This document shows positions 8,565 through 17,600 of a stretch of 64,000 bases of DNA, in pieces. How positions within the stretch are numbered: the stretch's first letter is position 1; every line of letters begins with the position of its first letter. The stretch covers positions 1 to 64,000 of the forward strand of contig JAFTFE010000091.1 of the NCBI GenBank assembly GCA_017449765.1, given 5' to 3'. Below the pieces are notes generated by a model. The model saw only the letters and a program-made list of their open reading frames with translations. It had not been told where the DNA came from and ran no database searches. The stretch comes from Lachnospiraceae bacterium (GTDB lineage: Bacteria > Bacillota > Clostridia > Lachnospirales > Lachnospiraceae). The translations under genes and the position numbers were made by a program.

Positions 8565-9773
8565 TTATAATGTCGTTCTAATACGTGTAATAAGGTCGAA
8601 GGATTTAATCTTCTTATCGAAGTCTCCCTGTTTCATAACATTTGTTAAAAATGCTACCTCACCTAATACCTTATCAGTATTAATATATGTCACATCACCA
8701 AATACGTCTTCAATATGAGTTTTGGAATTTGTATCCTTTACTCTTACCAGGAATCTGCACTCAAAATCTCTGATATCTCCAAGTATGATTTTTTCTTTCT
8801 CCCATATTGTCATTATGTTAGTGCCCTGATGCTTAACTGCATCAACCACATCCGCTACAACAGCCGAAGCCGTAGGAAGTTTACCTGCTCCCCGACCATA
8901 AAACATTGTATCGCCAAGTACATTACCATGTATAAATATTCCGTTGAATACTCCGTTTACATTCATCAACGGATGCTCCTTATCAATCATAAAAGGTGCA
9001 ACCATGGAATAAATCTTATCATCTATAACCTTAGTCATACCAAGCAGCTTAATAACTGTATTTGTAACCTTTGCATACTCTATATCCGCCTTGGTGATCT
9101 TGGAAATCCCTTCTGTGTATATATCTTCAAAATCCACCTGTTTACCATAAGCAAGCGATGTAAGAATAGCAATTTTCCTGCAGGCATCATATCCCTCAAC
9201 ATCCGCTTCAGGATTTCTTTCAGCATAACCTTTTTGCTGTGCCTGTCTTAATACGGTATCAAAATCCTCACCCTCATCTGTCATCTTCGTAAGGATATAA
9301 TTTGTTGTTCCGTTTAATATACCTGTAATCTCAGTTATCTTATCCGCAGTAAGAGACTGATTTATCGGTCTTATAATAGGTATACCACCGCCTACACTTG
9401 CTTCAAAAAGGAAGTTTACAGCCTTATCCTTAGCAATCTCAAGAAGCTCGGCACCATGCTTTGCTACCAGCTCTTTGTTAGAAGTGCATACACTCTTACC
9501 GGCAAGAAGTGCATCCTTAGTAAATTGGAATGCAGGATTAATTCCTCCCATAACCTCAACCACAATCTTTATATCAGGATCATTTAATATGACGCTGTAA
9601 TCATGGACAAGTATTTTTTCCACAGGGTCTCCCGGAAAATCTCTCAAATCCAGAACATATTTAATATTTATTTCCTGACCTGCACGTCTGTTAATACTGT
9701 CGTGGTTCTTATTAATAACCTCAACAACTCCTGAGCCTACTGTTCCGTATCCAAGTACCGCTATATCAATCAT
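8565..9773 (-). CDS. hom: Homoserine dehydrogenase
   Basis: Reduces aspartate semialdehyde to homoserine. The NAD(P) loop GYGTVGSGVVEVI is at residues 8-20. The catalytic region shows GILNGTTNYILTKM and EADVEGYDACRKIAIL. The C-terminal 70 residues form an ACT-like regulatory domain. At 402 residues it is slightly shorter than the 430 typical of bacilli. It is followed closely by lysC and preceded by cheW with a 19-nt gap. Confidence 0.95.
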   Translation of the reverse strand: MIDIAVLGYGTVGSGVVEVINKNHDSINRRAGQEINIKYVLDLRDFPGDPVEKILVHDYSVILNDPDIKIVVEVMGGINPAFQFTKDALLAGKSVCTSNKELVAKHGAELLEIAKDKAVNFLFEASVGGGIPIIRPINQSLTADKITEITGILNGTTNYILTKMTDEGEDFDTVLRQAQQKGYAERNPEADVEGYDACRKIAILTSLAYGKQVDFEDIYTEGISKITKADIEYAKVTNTVIKLLGMTKVIDDKIYSMVAPFMIDKEHPLMNVNGVFNGIFIHGNVLGDTMFYGRGAGKLPTASAVVADVVDAVKHQGTNIMTIWEKEKIILGDIRDFECRFLVRVKDTNSKTHIEDVFGDVTYINTDKVLGEVAFLTNVMKQGDFDKKIKSFDLITRIRTTL

Positions 9774-9792
9774 CTTTGTATCTCCTTACCTG

Positions 9793-10284
9793 TTATTCCT
9801 CTGATATTTCTTCTTCTATCAATTCTTCAAGAGCTTCGGCTTCTTCATCAGTTATAAGCTTGTCAACCGATATACATAAGATAATCTCCTTATGCCCTTT
9901 AATGTCAGAGTCAATCCTGATGATATTCTCCAGATAATCCGTATTATCTGTTGTAACCACACCAGGGACACCTTTTATATCATCTTCCTCAACACCTACT
10001 ATTCCAACCACATCATCTACTTCAATACCAAGCTTAATATTATGAGTCTCGGTTACAAGAAGCTGAACTGTCTTTCCTGAATAATCATTTTCCTGTTCAA
10101 ATCTTTCCTTTAAATCATAAATCGGAACAATTTCATTTCTAAGATGTATAATTCCTCTTATGAAATCCGCACTCGATGGAATTCTGACAACCTGGTAGTC
10201 GCTTTCAATGCCCTTTATCTTAGATAAATTCATGCAATACTTCTGGTCATTAATCAAAAAAACAATATACTTTGTCTCAGCCAT
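9793..10284 (-). CDS. cheW: CheW-type chemotaxis coupling protein
   Basis: A 163-residue CheW domain: YIVFLINDQKYCMNLSKIKGI at the start, then VPIYDLKERF, LLVTETHNIKLGIEVDDVVGI and KGVPGVV. CheW links chemoreceptors to the CheA kinase. A 20-residue acidic tail of mostly Glu (EEAEALEELIEEEISEE) extends past the usual end. The gene is isolated from other chemotaxis genes and lies between prfB (4 nt away) and hom, an unusual position. It could be a stand-alone coupling protein or a CheV-like adaptor without a receiver domain. Confidence 0.9.
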   Translation of the reverse strand: MAETKYIVFLINDQKYCMNLSKIKGIESDYQVVRIPSSADFIRGIIHLRNEIVPIYDLKERFEQENDYSGKTVQLLVTETHNIKLGIEVDDVVGIVGVEEDDIKGVPGVVTTDNTDYLENIIRIDSDIKGHKEIILCISVDKLITDEEAEALEELIEEEISEE

Positions 10285-10288
10285 AATT

Positions 10289-11405
10289 TTATTCCTCCTT
10301 AGCCGTTTTTATCCATTTTAAATAAGCATTGATAAACAGGTCTAAATCACCATTTAATACAGCATCTGCATTCGCAGTTTCACAATTAGTTCTGTGATCC
10401 TTAACCAACTTATACGGTTGCAGGAAATATGTTCTTATTTGATTTCCCCAACCATTCTCAGATAGTTCTCCTCTTATATCAGACAGCTTATCCTGATTTT
10501 CCTGTTGCTTTATCATATATAACTTAGCTCTGAGCATCTTCATAGCCTTATCCTTATTACTATGCTGAGAGCGTTCGTTCTGACACTGAACCACAACACC
10601 CGTAGGTATATGTGTAATTCTGACCGCAGAGGACGTCTTATTAATGTGCTGTCCTCCTGCACCACTTGCACGGTAAGTATCAATCCTTAAGTCATCCTCA
10701 TTTATATCAACCTCTACATCCTCATCTATCTCCGGCATTACATCTACGGCCGAGAATGTAGTCTGTCTTTTTCCGGCAGCATTGAACGGCGACATCCTTA
10801 TAAGTCTGTGTACACCCTTCTCTGACTTTAAATATCCATAGGCATCATATCCGCTTATCTGAAATGTAATGGATTTATAACCGACCTCATCACCCTCAAG
10901 GTAATCCAATAATTCAAGGTCGTATCCTTTACCTGCAGCCCATTTGCTATACATCCTGTATAACATTGATACCCAGTCACAGCTTTCCGTACCGCCTGCA
11001 CCTGCATTGATATTTATTACAGCATTATTCTCATCAAATTCGTCTGACAAAAGAGTAGCTATTCTCAAATTCTCAAATTTTGTCTTTAATTCATCTGATA
11101 AATCCGCCACCTCAGGTATAAGCGACTCATCATTTTCTTCCTCTGCCATCTCGATAAGAGTCGACATATCATCATATAAGCCTTTGATGGAATAAAAATC
11201 TTCAAGTGATTTTTTTAAGCCCTTAAGTTCCTTCATTACATTCTGGCTTTCCTCATTGTCATTCCAGAAGTCTCCACTTTCCATCCTGGCTTCTAATTCT
11301 TTTATTCTAAGTTCTTTTTTAGCGATGTCAAAGTGAATCCCTCAATTCCTCAAGTGGACTCTTCATATCTTTTAACATAAATTTATAATTGTCAAGCTCA
11401 ACCAC
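10289..11405 (-). CDS. prfB: Peptide chain release factor 2, made by programmed +1 frameshift
   Basis: Class I release factor for UGA and UAA. The gene is in two frames. Translation starts at a GTG at 11405 (AGGTGG seven bases upstream), reads 25 codons to CTT, meets in-frame TGA at 11330-11328, and shifts +1 to continue as DIAKKELRIKELEARM. Total length is 371 residues. The C-terminal part has the SPF tripeptide (RMSPFNAAG) that reads the stop codon and the GGQ motif (GAGGQHINKT). A reading that begins at the ATG at 11284 misses the first 40 residues. It lies between secA and cheW. Confidence 0.95.
11327..11340 (-). promoter_or_regulatory. prfB: Programmed frameshift site of prfB
   Basis: On the minus strand the sequence is CTTTGAC, with CTT as codon 25 and TGA as codon 26. 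A Shine-Dalgarno-like GAGGG lies just upstream (11343-11339). This is the established autoregulatory element: low RF2 gives slow reading of UGA and more shifting, so more RF2. Codon number, slippery bases and following C match the known cases exactly. Confidence 0.93.
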
Positions 11406-11420
11406 TATATCACCACCTAT

Positions 11421-11521
11421 GCATTTTGACTGTCAAGGACCTACGCGCATCCTAAATTGCACTTCGTGCAATGCGCTCCGGTTTGGTACAAGGTATCCTC
11501 CCACTTCGTGGGCCCCTCCTT
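11421..11521. repeat. Intergenic hairpins with CACTTCGTG core
   Basis: The gap between prfB and secA holds two small hairpins, at 11456-11472 (seven-base arms ATTGCAC/GTGCAAT) and 11500-11512 (five-base arms CCCAC/GTGGG), both with a TTC loop. The outer arm bases differ but remain paired. The same core occurs at 151-163 and, in reverse orientation, at 14853-14867. Confidence 0.55.
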
Positions 11522-14089
11522 CTACCTGCCATGACAAAACTTATACTTCTTTCCGCTTCCGCAAGGACAAGGATCATTTCTTCCTATCTTGGCAGTAGCT
11601 CTTCTTACCGGTCCTTTCTTAGCAGAATCATCTCTGTTCGTACCTGTAACCTTGGCTACCTCTTCACGTTCAACCTTCTGCTCAATCTTGACATGCATAA
11701 GCATCTTGACAGTATCCTCCTGAATAGCTGCCGTCATTTCATTGAACATATCATATCCCGCAAATTTATATTCGACAAGCGGATCTCTGTTACCGAATGA
11801 CTGAAGTGAAATACCCTGTCTTAGCTGTGTCATGTCGTCTATATGCGACATCCATTTTTTATCTATTACCTTTAAGAGTATGACACGCTCAATTTCTCTT
11901 ATATGTTCGGCGTCAGGGAACTCTGCTTCTTTAGCCTCATATAACTTGGCAGCCTCCTCTTTAAGACGCTGTATAAGCTTCTTTACATCACTTGAATTCT
12001 TTTCTTCATCAGTTAATACGATTTTATTATACGGAATAATAGGTATAAGTATTCTGTTTAACTCCTCTATCTCCCACTCTGTATACGGCAGATCAGGTGA
12101 GCATGTCTGATTTACATACCTCTCCACAACTTCCTGCATAAATTTGAATATAACGTCTCTCATATTTTCGCCGTCAAGAACCCGCCTTCTCTCAGCGTAA
12201 ATAATTTCTCTCTGCTCATTATTAACCTGATCATATTCAAGAAGGTTCTTTCTTATTGCGAAGTTGTTTGACTCTATCTTCTTCTGAGCTTTCTCAATAA
12301 AGCTTGTAATAGTCTTATGTTGTATCTCTTCTCCCTCAGGAATCTTAAGAGCCTCATATATTGATTTTACTCTCTCGGAACCAAAAAGTCTCATAAGGTC
12401 ATCATCAAGAGAAAGATAAAATTTGGATTCACCGGGATCTCCCTGACGTCCTGAACGTCCTCTTAACTGATTATCTATACGTCTCGACTCATGTCTTTCC
12501 GTACCTATAATCTTAAGTCCTCCAAGCTCTGCCACACCTTCTCCAAGCTTAATATCAGTACCACGACCGGCCATATTGGTAGCTATGGTTACAGCCCCCA
12601 TCTGACCTGCGTCAGCAACTATCTCTGCCTCAAGCTCATGGAACTTGGCATTTAAGACCTTGTGTTGTATTCCTCTCTTGGAAAGCAATCTGGATAATTC
12701 TTCAGAAGCATCTATGGTAATTGTACCAACCAATACAGGCTGTCCCTTCTCATGCGAAGCCACAACATCATTTACAATTGCATTTAATTTTTCTGCCTTT
12801 GTTTTAAACACGGAATCCTGATGATCCACTCTCTTTATAGGAAGATTGGTAGGAACCTCAACTACGTCCATACCGTATATTTCTCTAAATTCATTTTCTT
12901 CAGTGAGAGCGGTACCTGTCATACCCGCTTTCTTCTTATATTTATTAAAGAAATTCTGGAAAGTTATTGTTGCGAGTGTTCTCGTTTCTCTCTTAACTTT
13001 AACATTCTCCTTAGCCTCTATAGCCTGATGAAGTCCGTCAGAAAAACGTCTGCCCGGCATTATACGTCCGGTAAACTCATCTACAATAAGAACCTCATCA
13101 TCCTTTACTACGTAATCCTTATCCTTAAACATAAGAGCATGGGCTCTTAAGGCCATAATCATGTTATGTTGTATATCAATATTATCCGCATCGGAATAGT
13201 TATCTATATGAAAGAATTGCTCAACTTCCTTAACACCCTGTGCTGTAAGAACAACCTGCTTGTCCTTCTCATCCACAAGATAATCTCCGTCTTCCTCTAT
13301 CTCATTGCCCATTATGGCATCCATCTTGCTTATCTCCATTGATGCAGTTCCCTTTTTGAGCCTTCTCGCAAGGTAATCGCACATCTTATAAAGATCGGTA
13401 GATTTACCGCTCTGACCTGATATAATAAGCGGAGTTCTCGCTTCATCTATAAGAACAGAGTCAACTTCATCCACGATAGCATAATGCAAATCTCTCTGAA
13501 CAAGCTGTTCCTTATATATGACCATATTATCTCTTAAGTAATCAAAACCTAATTCATTATTTGTAACATAAGTAATGTCACAATTATAAGCTTCCCGTCT
13601 TTCTTCTTTCTTATCTCCGTTAAGGATAACGCCAACCTTAAGGCCTAAAAATTCATGAACTTTTCCCATCCATTCAGCGTCACGCTTGGCAAGATAATCA
13701 TTTACCGTAACTATATGAACACCCTTGCCCTCAAGTGCATTAAGATATGCCGGAAGTGTAGATACAAGAGTTTTACCTTCACCTGTTCTCATCTCAGGTA
13801 TACGTCCCTGATGAAGCAATATACCACCGATAAGCTGTACGCGGTAATGTTTCAAACCTATAGCTCTTGATGCAGCTTCTCTTACTACCGCAAACGCTTC
13901 AACCAATATATCATCTAAGGTTTCCCCATCTTCTAATCTTTTCTTAAAATAATCTGTCTTAGCCCTTAACTCGTCATCAGACAGCTTTTGCATTTCCTCA
14001 TCTAATGCTTCTATCTTGTCCACTATCGGATATATTTTCTTTAATTCCTTTTCACTATGTGTGCCAAAAACTTTTTCTATAAGGGTCAT
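11522..14089 (-). CDS. secA: Preprotein translocase ATPase SecA
   Basis: Motor of the Sec export pathway. The 855-residue protein has the Walker A region [10 protein letters not shown] (near residue 100), the DEAD-type [35 protein letters not shown] and [11 protein letters not shown]. It ends in a zinc-binding tail [14 protein letters not shown], which contacts SecB or ribosomes. The start is placed at the ATG of MTLIEKVFG because GGAGG lies 10 bases upstream; an in-frame ATG ten codons earlier lacks one. Length is normal for Clostridia. Confidence 0.97.
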   Translation of the reverse strand: MTLIEKVFGTHSEKELKKIYPIVDKIEALDEEMQKLSDDELRAKTDYFKKRLEDGETLDDILVEAFAVVREAASRAIGLKHYRVQLIGGILLHQGRIPEMRTGEGKTLVSTLPAYLNALEGKGVHIVTVNDYLAKRDAEWMGKVHEFLGLKVGVILNGDKKEERREAYNCDITYVTNNELGFDYLRDNMVIYKEQLVQRDLHYAIVDEVDSVLIDEARTPLIISGQSGKSTDLYKMCDYLARRLKKGTASMEISKMDAIMGNEIEEDGDYLVDEKDKQVVLTAQGVKEVEQFFHIDNYSDADNIDIQHNMIMALRAHALMFKDKDYVVKDDEVLIVDEFTGRIMPGRRFSDGLHQAIEAKENVKVKRETRTLATITFQNFFNKYKKKAGMTGTALTEENEFREIYGMDVVEVPTNLPIKRVDHQDSVFKTKAEKLNAIVNDVVASHEKGQPVLVGTITIDASEELSRLLSKRGIQHKVLNAKFHELEAEIVADAGQMGAVTIATNMAGRGTDIKLGEGVAELGGLKIIGTERHESRRIDNQLRGRSGRQGDPGESKFYLSLDDDLMRLFGSERVKSIYEALKIPEGEEIQHKTITSFIEKAQKKIESNNFAIRKNLLEYDQVNNEQREIIYAERRRVLDGENMRDVIFKFMQEVVERYVNQTCSPDLPYTEWEIEELNRILIPIIPYNKIVLTDEEKNSSDVKKLIQRLKEEAAKLYEAKEAEFPDAEHIREIERVILLKVIDKKWMSHIDDMTQLRQGISLQSFGNRDPLVEYKFAGYDMFNEMTAAIQEDTVKMLMHVKIEQKVEREEVAKVTGTNRDDSAKKGPVRRATAKIGRNDPCPCGSGKKYKFCHGR

Positions 14090-14199
14090 TGTAAAGCTAC
14101 CTCCAAACTGATACAACATAATTATTGCACCGTAAACCTAAATATACCATTATTCAAGTCTTTAAGCAAGTTATTTTTATAAAATATAGGCTTTCAAAG

Positions 14200-14228
14200 A
14201 AAAAGGGCGGCTGCTTCTGCAACCACCC
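14200..14228 (-). terminator. Terminator after hpf
   Basis: On the minus strand GGGTGGTTGC and GCAGCCGCCC form a ten-pair GC-rich stem with a four-base loop, followed by TTTTTC. It lies 15 nt past the hpf stop and separates it from secA. Confidence 0.85.
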
Positions 14229-14242
14229 CAATGCTTTATAAT

Positions 14243-14767
14243 TTAAAATTCCGGCTCAATTAGTCCGTATGTATTACCCTTTCTTTTATATACCACATTG
14301 ACCTCTTCTGTCTCTGCATTTCTGAACACAAAGAAATTATGTCCCAAAAGCTCCATCTGTACACATGCATCCTCAGGATACATAGGCTTTACAGCAAATC
14401 TCTTGCTTCTAATAATTCTAACTTCCTCATCATCATCTGCATCCTCAAAGAAATCATCTTTTATAAACGAAGCATTCTGCTCCTTATCTACTATCTTCTT
14501 TTTATAACGTGTAACCTGTCTTTCTATTACCTCCACTACCAAATCAATAGAAACATACATATCATCACTTGCCTGTTCAGCCCTTATAATATGTCCCTTC
14601 ATAGGTATAGTTACTTCAATTTTTTGTCTCTCCTTTTCAACAGACAATGTAACCTGTGCATCCGTATCATCAGTAAAGAACTTCTCCAATCTTCCTAACT
14701 TATCATATATGGAAGACTTTAAACCCTCAGTAACCTCAATATTCTTTCCACTTATAATGTAATTCAT
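14243..14767 (-). CDS. hpf: Ribosome hibernation promoting factor, long form
   Basis: Dimerises 70S ribosomes into inactive 100S particles in stationary phase. The N-terminal HPF/YfiA domain (MNYIISGKNIEVTEGLKSSI to about residue 100) is followed by an acidic linker (DDDEEVRIIRSKRF) and the C-terminal dimerising domain of long HPF (KPMYPEDACVQMELLGHNFFVFRNAETEEVNVVYKR). The 174-residue length fits. The start is the ATG preceded by AAAGGAGTGGGGC. The open frame continues upstream without a ribosome site. Confidence 0.95.
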   Translation of the reverse strand: MNYIISGKNIEVTEGLKSSIYDKLGRLEKFFTDDTDAQVTLSVEKERQKIEVTIPMKGHIIRAEQASDDMYVSIDLVVEVIERQVTRYKKKIVDKEQNASFIKDDFFEDADDDEEVRIIRSKRFAVKPMYPEDACVQMELLGHNFFVFRNAETEEVNVVYKRKGNTYGLIEPEF

Positions 14768-14831
14768 GTGCCCCACTCCTTTTTTGTCAAAACTAATGTG
14801 CCACATTAAGTGATACATTGAAGTAATTATA

Positions 14832-14931
14832 CCACAATAAAGTGAGCCAAGCAAGCACGAAGTGCTTATTTGGCGAGCTAATGCGATAATGACCGCTTTA
14901 GCGGTTGTTATCCCACAATAAAGTGAGCCAA
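14832..14931. repeat. Direct repeat pair flanking two hairpins
   Basis: A 19-base sequence, CCACAATAAAGTGAGCCAA, occurs at 14832-14850 and again at 14913-14931, 81 bases apart. Between the copies lie a CACTTCGTG-type hairpin (14853-14867) and a 28-base hairpin (14885-14912) whose arms GATAATGACCGC and GCGGTTGTTATC pair throughout with two G-U pairs. The layout resembles a small miniature element or a tandem duplication between the NlpC gene and hpf. No gene is seen. Confidence 0.6.
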
Positions 14932-14934
14932 ATT

Positions 14935-16392
14935 CTAATAAACTCTTGTAGCCTTACATGGAGTGCTGTAATACATATTGGACACTATAATACCTGTACT
15001 TTCTGTACTTGAATGAACAACTTGTCCACCTCCGATATATAAAGCAACATGTCCTATAGAGGAACCACCATTCTTGTAGAAAATCAAATCTCCCGGTTGA
15101 ACCTCGGACAGACCGACTTCGGTTCCGCAATTAGCCTGCGATGATGATGAATGCGGCAAGGATACACCAAAGTTTGAATATACACTCATTGTGAATCCTG
15201 AGCAATCAGTTCCATCCGTAAGGCTTGAACCACCATATGCGTATGGATTACCTACATATTGCAAAGCATAATTTACAACGCTTCCTGCATTCGCATTAAC
15301 CGGAGGTGCAGGAGCAGCCGCAGCCGTGGTTTCTTCCTCAGTCTGTGTTGTCTGTTCTTCCGTCGTTTGTACCTGTGTAGTTGCTTCGGTTGTATCAGAA
15401 GATTCAAATGACTTTTCTTCTGTCGTAGTTGCTGCTTCCGTTGTCTTTTCTTCTGTTGTAGTTACGGTTTCTGTCGTTTTTTCTTCTGTGGTGGTTACAG
15501 CTTCTGTTGTAGTAACATTTTCTGTTGTCTTTTCTTCTGTGGTGGTTTCCGTTGTTTCCTGCTCAGTATCGTTCTCTGAATCATCAATTACAGCAATAGC
15601 TTTGCTCGTCCTATAAGATACACTTACATAATCATTTTTTACATATCCTGATAACGAGTCATCTACTTCAATATATGTCCAGCCGTTTCCTTGTTTTATT
15701 ATTCCGTACTCTTCTCCGCCCGTCAGCAATGTAAGACATTCACTTTGCTCATTATCCTGTGCTCTTAATCTAAGTGTTGTAGCGTTAATAACCACAACTT
15801 TTTGAAGATTATTTTCAGCATATGTTTTGGCATCGTTTCCGAAAGCAAGAAATTCATTTTTTATGTATCCATCACAATTACCTGAAGTTATATGAGACCA
15901 TTCGCTTCCCTTTTCAACAACTGTTACAAGTCCCCCTCCATTGATAATTCCGACCTTATTGGAATTAATATCAGCAGACTTTCTGATATTTACCTGTCCG
16001 CTTGCAGTTACTATGGCTTTATTCGAAAAGTCTATATAATCGGCGCTGACAACCTTATAATTTTTTACCTTTTCTTCATCCTTTTCTTCAGCTTTATCTT
16101 CATCTTCATTTTTTTCTTCAGCTTTATCTTCATCCGCTTCTGATTCAACCGGTTCTTCTTCTACTCCAAGTATGTCATTTAATGCCGAGTTTGAATTAAA
16201 AGCTATGTATCTGTCCAGTGCAGAAGATATACTCACATTTGAATCATCATATACGACCTGAGATATAGCCTCAGCTTCCCCTTCAGTTACAAGAGTATAT
16301 TCGTTTGCCTTGATATTAAGCACCTGTCCTGAGCATACAAAAACACCAAATGCAGTAAATATCGCAAGGTACTTTTTTGTATTTCCTATCAT
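14935..16392 (-). CDS. Secreted SH3b/NlpC-P60 peptidoglycan hydrolase
   Basis: A 485-residue exported cell-wall endopeptidase. Order: signal peptide (1-29), an acidic Glu/Asp/Lys linker (about 80-110), two bacterial SH3 domains (about 120-180 and 190-255), a low-complexity Thr/Glu linker of repeated TTEEKTTE units (about 270-345), and a C-terminal NlpC/P60 domain (about 370-485). The last carries the catalytic Cys in GTDCSGF and the His in SIGHVALYIG. It likely cuts gamma-D-Glu to diamino acid bonds in the stem peptide. It has its own strong promoter upstream. The Thr/Glu linker probably spans the wall. Confidence 0.9.
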   Translation of the reverse strand: MIGNTKKYLAIFTAFGVFVCSGQVLNIKANEYTLVTEGEAEAISQVVYDDSNVSISSALDRYIAFNSNSALNDILGVEEEPVESEADEDKAEEKNEDEDKAEEKDEEKVKNYKVVSADYIDFSNKAIVTASGQVNIRKSADINSNKVGIINGGGLVTVVEKGSEWSHITSGNCDGYIKNEFLAFGNDAKTYAENNLQKVVVINATTLRLRAQDNEQSECLTLLTGGEEYGIIKQGNGWTYIEVDDSLSGYVKNDYVSVSYRTSKAIAVIDDSENDTEQETTETTTEEKTTENVTTTEAVTTTEEKTTETVTTTEEKTTEAATTTEEKSFESSDTTEATTQVQTTEEQTTQTEEETTAAAAPAPPVNANAGSVVNYALQYVGNPYAYGGSSLTDGTDCSGFTMSVYSNFGVSLPHSSSSQANCGTEVGLSEVQPGDLIFYKNGGSSIGHVALYIGGGQVVHSSTESTGIIVSNMYYSTPCKATRVY

Positions 16393-16460
16393 AACTTTCC
16401 TCCTAATATTATCAAAAAATGCTATTTTTTAACAAGCATAATTACCCATGATTAAAGTTT

Positions 16461-16489
16461 AGTATAACAAGTTTACATAAGGTTGTCAA
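16461..16489 (-). promoter_or_regulatory. Promoter of the NlpC/P60 gene
   Basis: On the minus strand TTGACA (16489-16484) and TATACT (16466-16461) are separated by 17 bases, a near-consensus housekeeping promoter about 70 bases ahead of the start codon. Confidence 0.8.
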
Positions 16490-16509
16490 CCATAATTTAA
16501 CATAAATAA

Positions 16510-16537
16510 AAAGGATTCAGAAAAATCTGAATCCTTT
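16510..16537 (-). terminator. Terminator after the YjfB-like gene
   Basis: Twelve-base arms AAAGGATTCAGA and TCTGAATCCTTT flank four bases, with T runs on both sides. It lies 23 nt past the stop of the YjfB-like gene and just upstream of the NlpC promoter, isolating the two units. Confidence 0.85.
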
Positions 16538-16560
16538 TTATTTATATCCCATTATAAATA

Positions 16561-16746
16561 CTACAGTCGAATATCAATATTTCCACCAATATTCGGATTA
16601 ACTGAACGCTCCATCATCTGAGTAATCATCTCTCCGCCTGTCTCTACGGTATCTAATGACTTCTTCAGCATAGCTATATCAACAGCATTCATCGTCTGTG
16701 TATCCGTTACCGATAAATTTGTCATTCCAAGTGAACTTATATTCAT
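16561..16746 (-). CDS. YjfB-like putative motility protein
   Basis: A 61-residue protein ending MMERSVNPNIGGNIDIRL, which matches the conserved C-terminus of YjfB-type small proteins (MERSVxPxxGxxIDIR). The family is found with flagellar regulons in bacilli and clostridia but has no proven role. The start is the ATG of MNISSLGM, preceded by AAAGGAAG; an upstream extension has no ribosome site. The promoter is at 16806-16834 and the terminator at 16510-16537, so the gene is a single unit. With cheW, it hints at a motile host. Confidence 0.8.
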   Translation of the reverse strand: MNISSLGMTNLSVTDTQTMNAVDIAMLKKSLDTVETGGEMITQMMERSVNPNIGGNIDIRL

Positions 16747-16805
16747 AATATCTACTTCCTTTATCCAATCAAACCATTCATACAATACTAATTCCGATTT
16801 CCATC

Positions 16806-16834
16806 ATTATACAATAAACGAACATAATAAGCAA
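16806..16834 (-). promoter_or_regulatory. Promoter of the YjfB-like gene
   Basis: On the minus strand TTGCTT (16834-16829) and TATAAT (16811-16806) are spaced by 17 bases, 60 bases ahead of the start codon. It fits the housekeeping sigma factor more than the motility sigma factor. Confidence 0.65.
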
Positions 16835-16872
16835 GTAATATTTTAAATTTTGATGCTGTTAATTAACAAATT

Positions 16873-17568
16873 TTATTTCATATATACATTCTCAACAGCT
16901 TTGGCTATACCCTCCGCAAGCTTTTGCTGGTACCTTTCATCAATCAGCTTGGCTGTTTCATTTGGATTACTTAAAAACCCACATTCTATAATAACCGACG
17001 GGCAGGCGCTCTTTCTCAAAATATAGTAGTCTTTTCCGGATTTAGCCTTCCTGTTATTATCAGTATCTACATATTCTCTGATACAGCCCTGTATCTCCTT
17101 TGCCAAAAGTTCACTTTCCTCAGATGCTCCATAAAAGACCTGAGCACCTTTAACATTCTTATCTGTATAGCTATTCTGATGAATACTGATAAGCAAATCC
17201 GCATTCTCATCATTCACTATTGCCATACGCTGATTCAGGTCTGATATCTTCTTATTTGTTGCACCCTCCATAGCGAGATTAGTGTCACTGTCTCTGATAA
17301 GAATTACCTTTGCTCCCTTTGCTTCAAGCTCATTTTTAAGTTTGATCGCTATAGCAAGATTAACATCCTTCTCCATTATACCATTTGCACTTACCTTGCC
17401 CGGATCATTTCCGCCATGTCCTGCATCAACAACTATTACAAGCTCATCCTTTGTCTCTTCGGCTGAGGAAAAATACACAAAGCAGTTTACAAATAGCAAT
17501 GCTATCAGGATTAAAGTTCCAATAATCATCTTTTTCAAAGCAAAATCCCCGTAACGCTTATCTATCAT
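16873..17568 (-). CDS. N-acetylmuramoyl-L-alanine amidase (Amidase_3, CwlD-like)
   Basis: A zinc amidase that cuts the bond between MurNAc and L-alanine. The 231-residue protein has one N-terminal membrane helix or uncleaved signal (IIGTLILIALLFVNCFVYF). A single Amidase_3 domain follows, with the zinc ligands in VVDAGHGGNDPG (His), NGIMEKDVNLAI (Glu) and LLISIHQNSY (His), plus the catalytic Glu in VIIECGFLSN. Size and single-domain layout match CwlD, the spore-cortex amidase, but no partner gerD gene is seen. The start is uncertain: ATG at 17568 has a weak site, while TTG at 17538 follows GGGGA. Confidence 0.85.
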   Translation of the reverse strand: MIDKRYGDFALKKMIIGTLILIALLFVNCFVYFSSAEETKDELVIVVDAGHGGNDPGKVSANGIMEKDVNLAIAIKLKNELEAKGAKVILIRDSDTNLAMEGATNKKISDLNQRMAIVNDENADLLISIHQNSYTDKNVKGAQVFYGASEESELLAKEIQGCIREYVDTDNNRKAKSGKDYYILRKSACPSVIIECGFLSNPNETAKLIDERYQQKLAEGIAKAVENVYMK

Positions 17569-17600
17569 ATAATATGATTATCTTTGCCAAAAAAGAACAA

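Noticed and set aside
15326..15616. Val/Ser repeat frame on the plus strand
   Set aside because: It is the antisense image of the Thr/Glu-rich linker of the NlpC/P60 protein.
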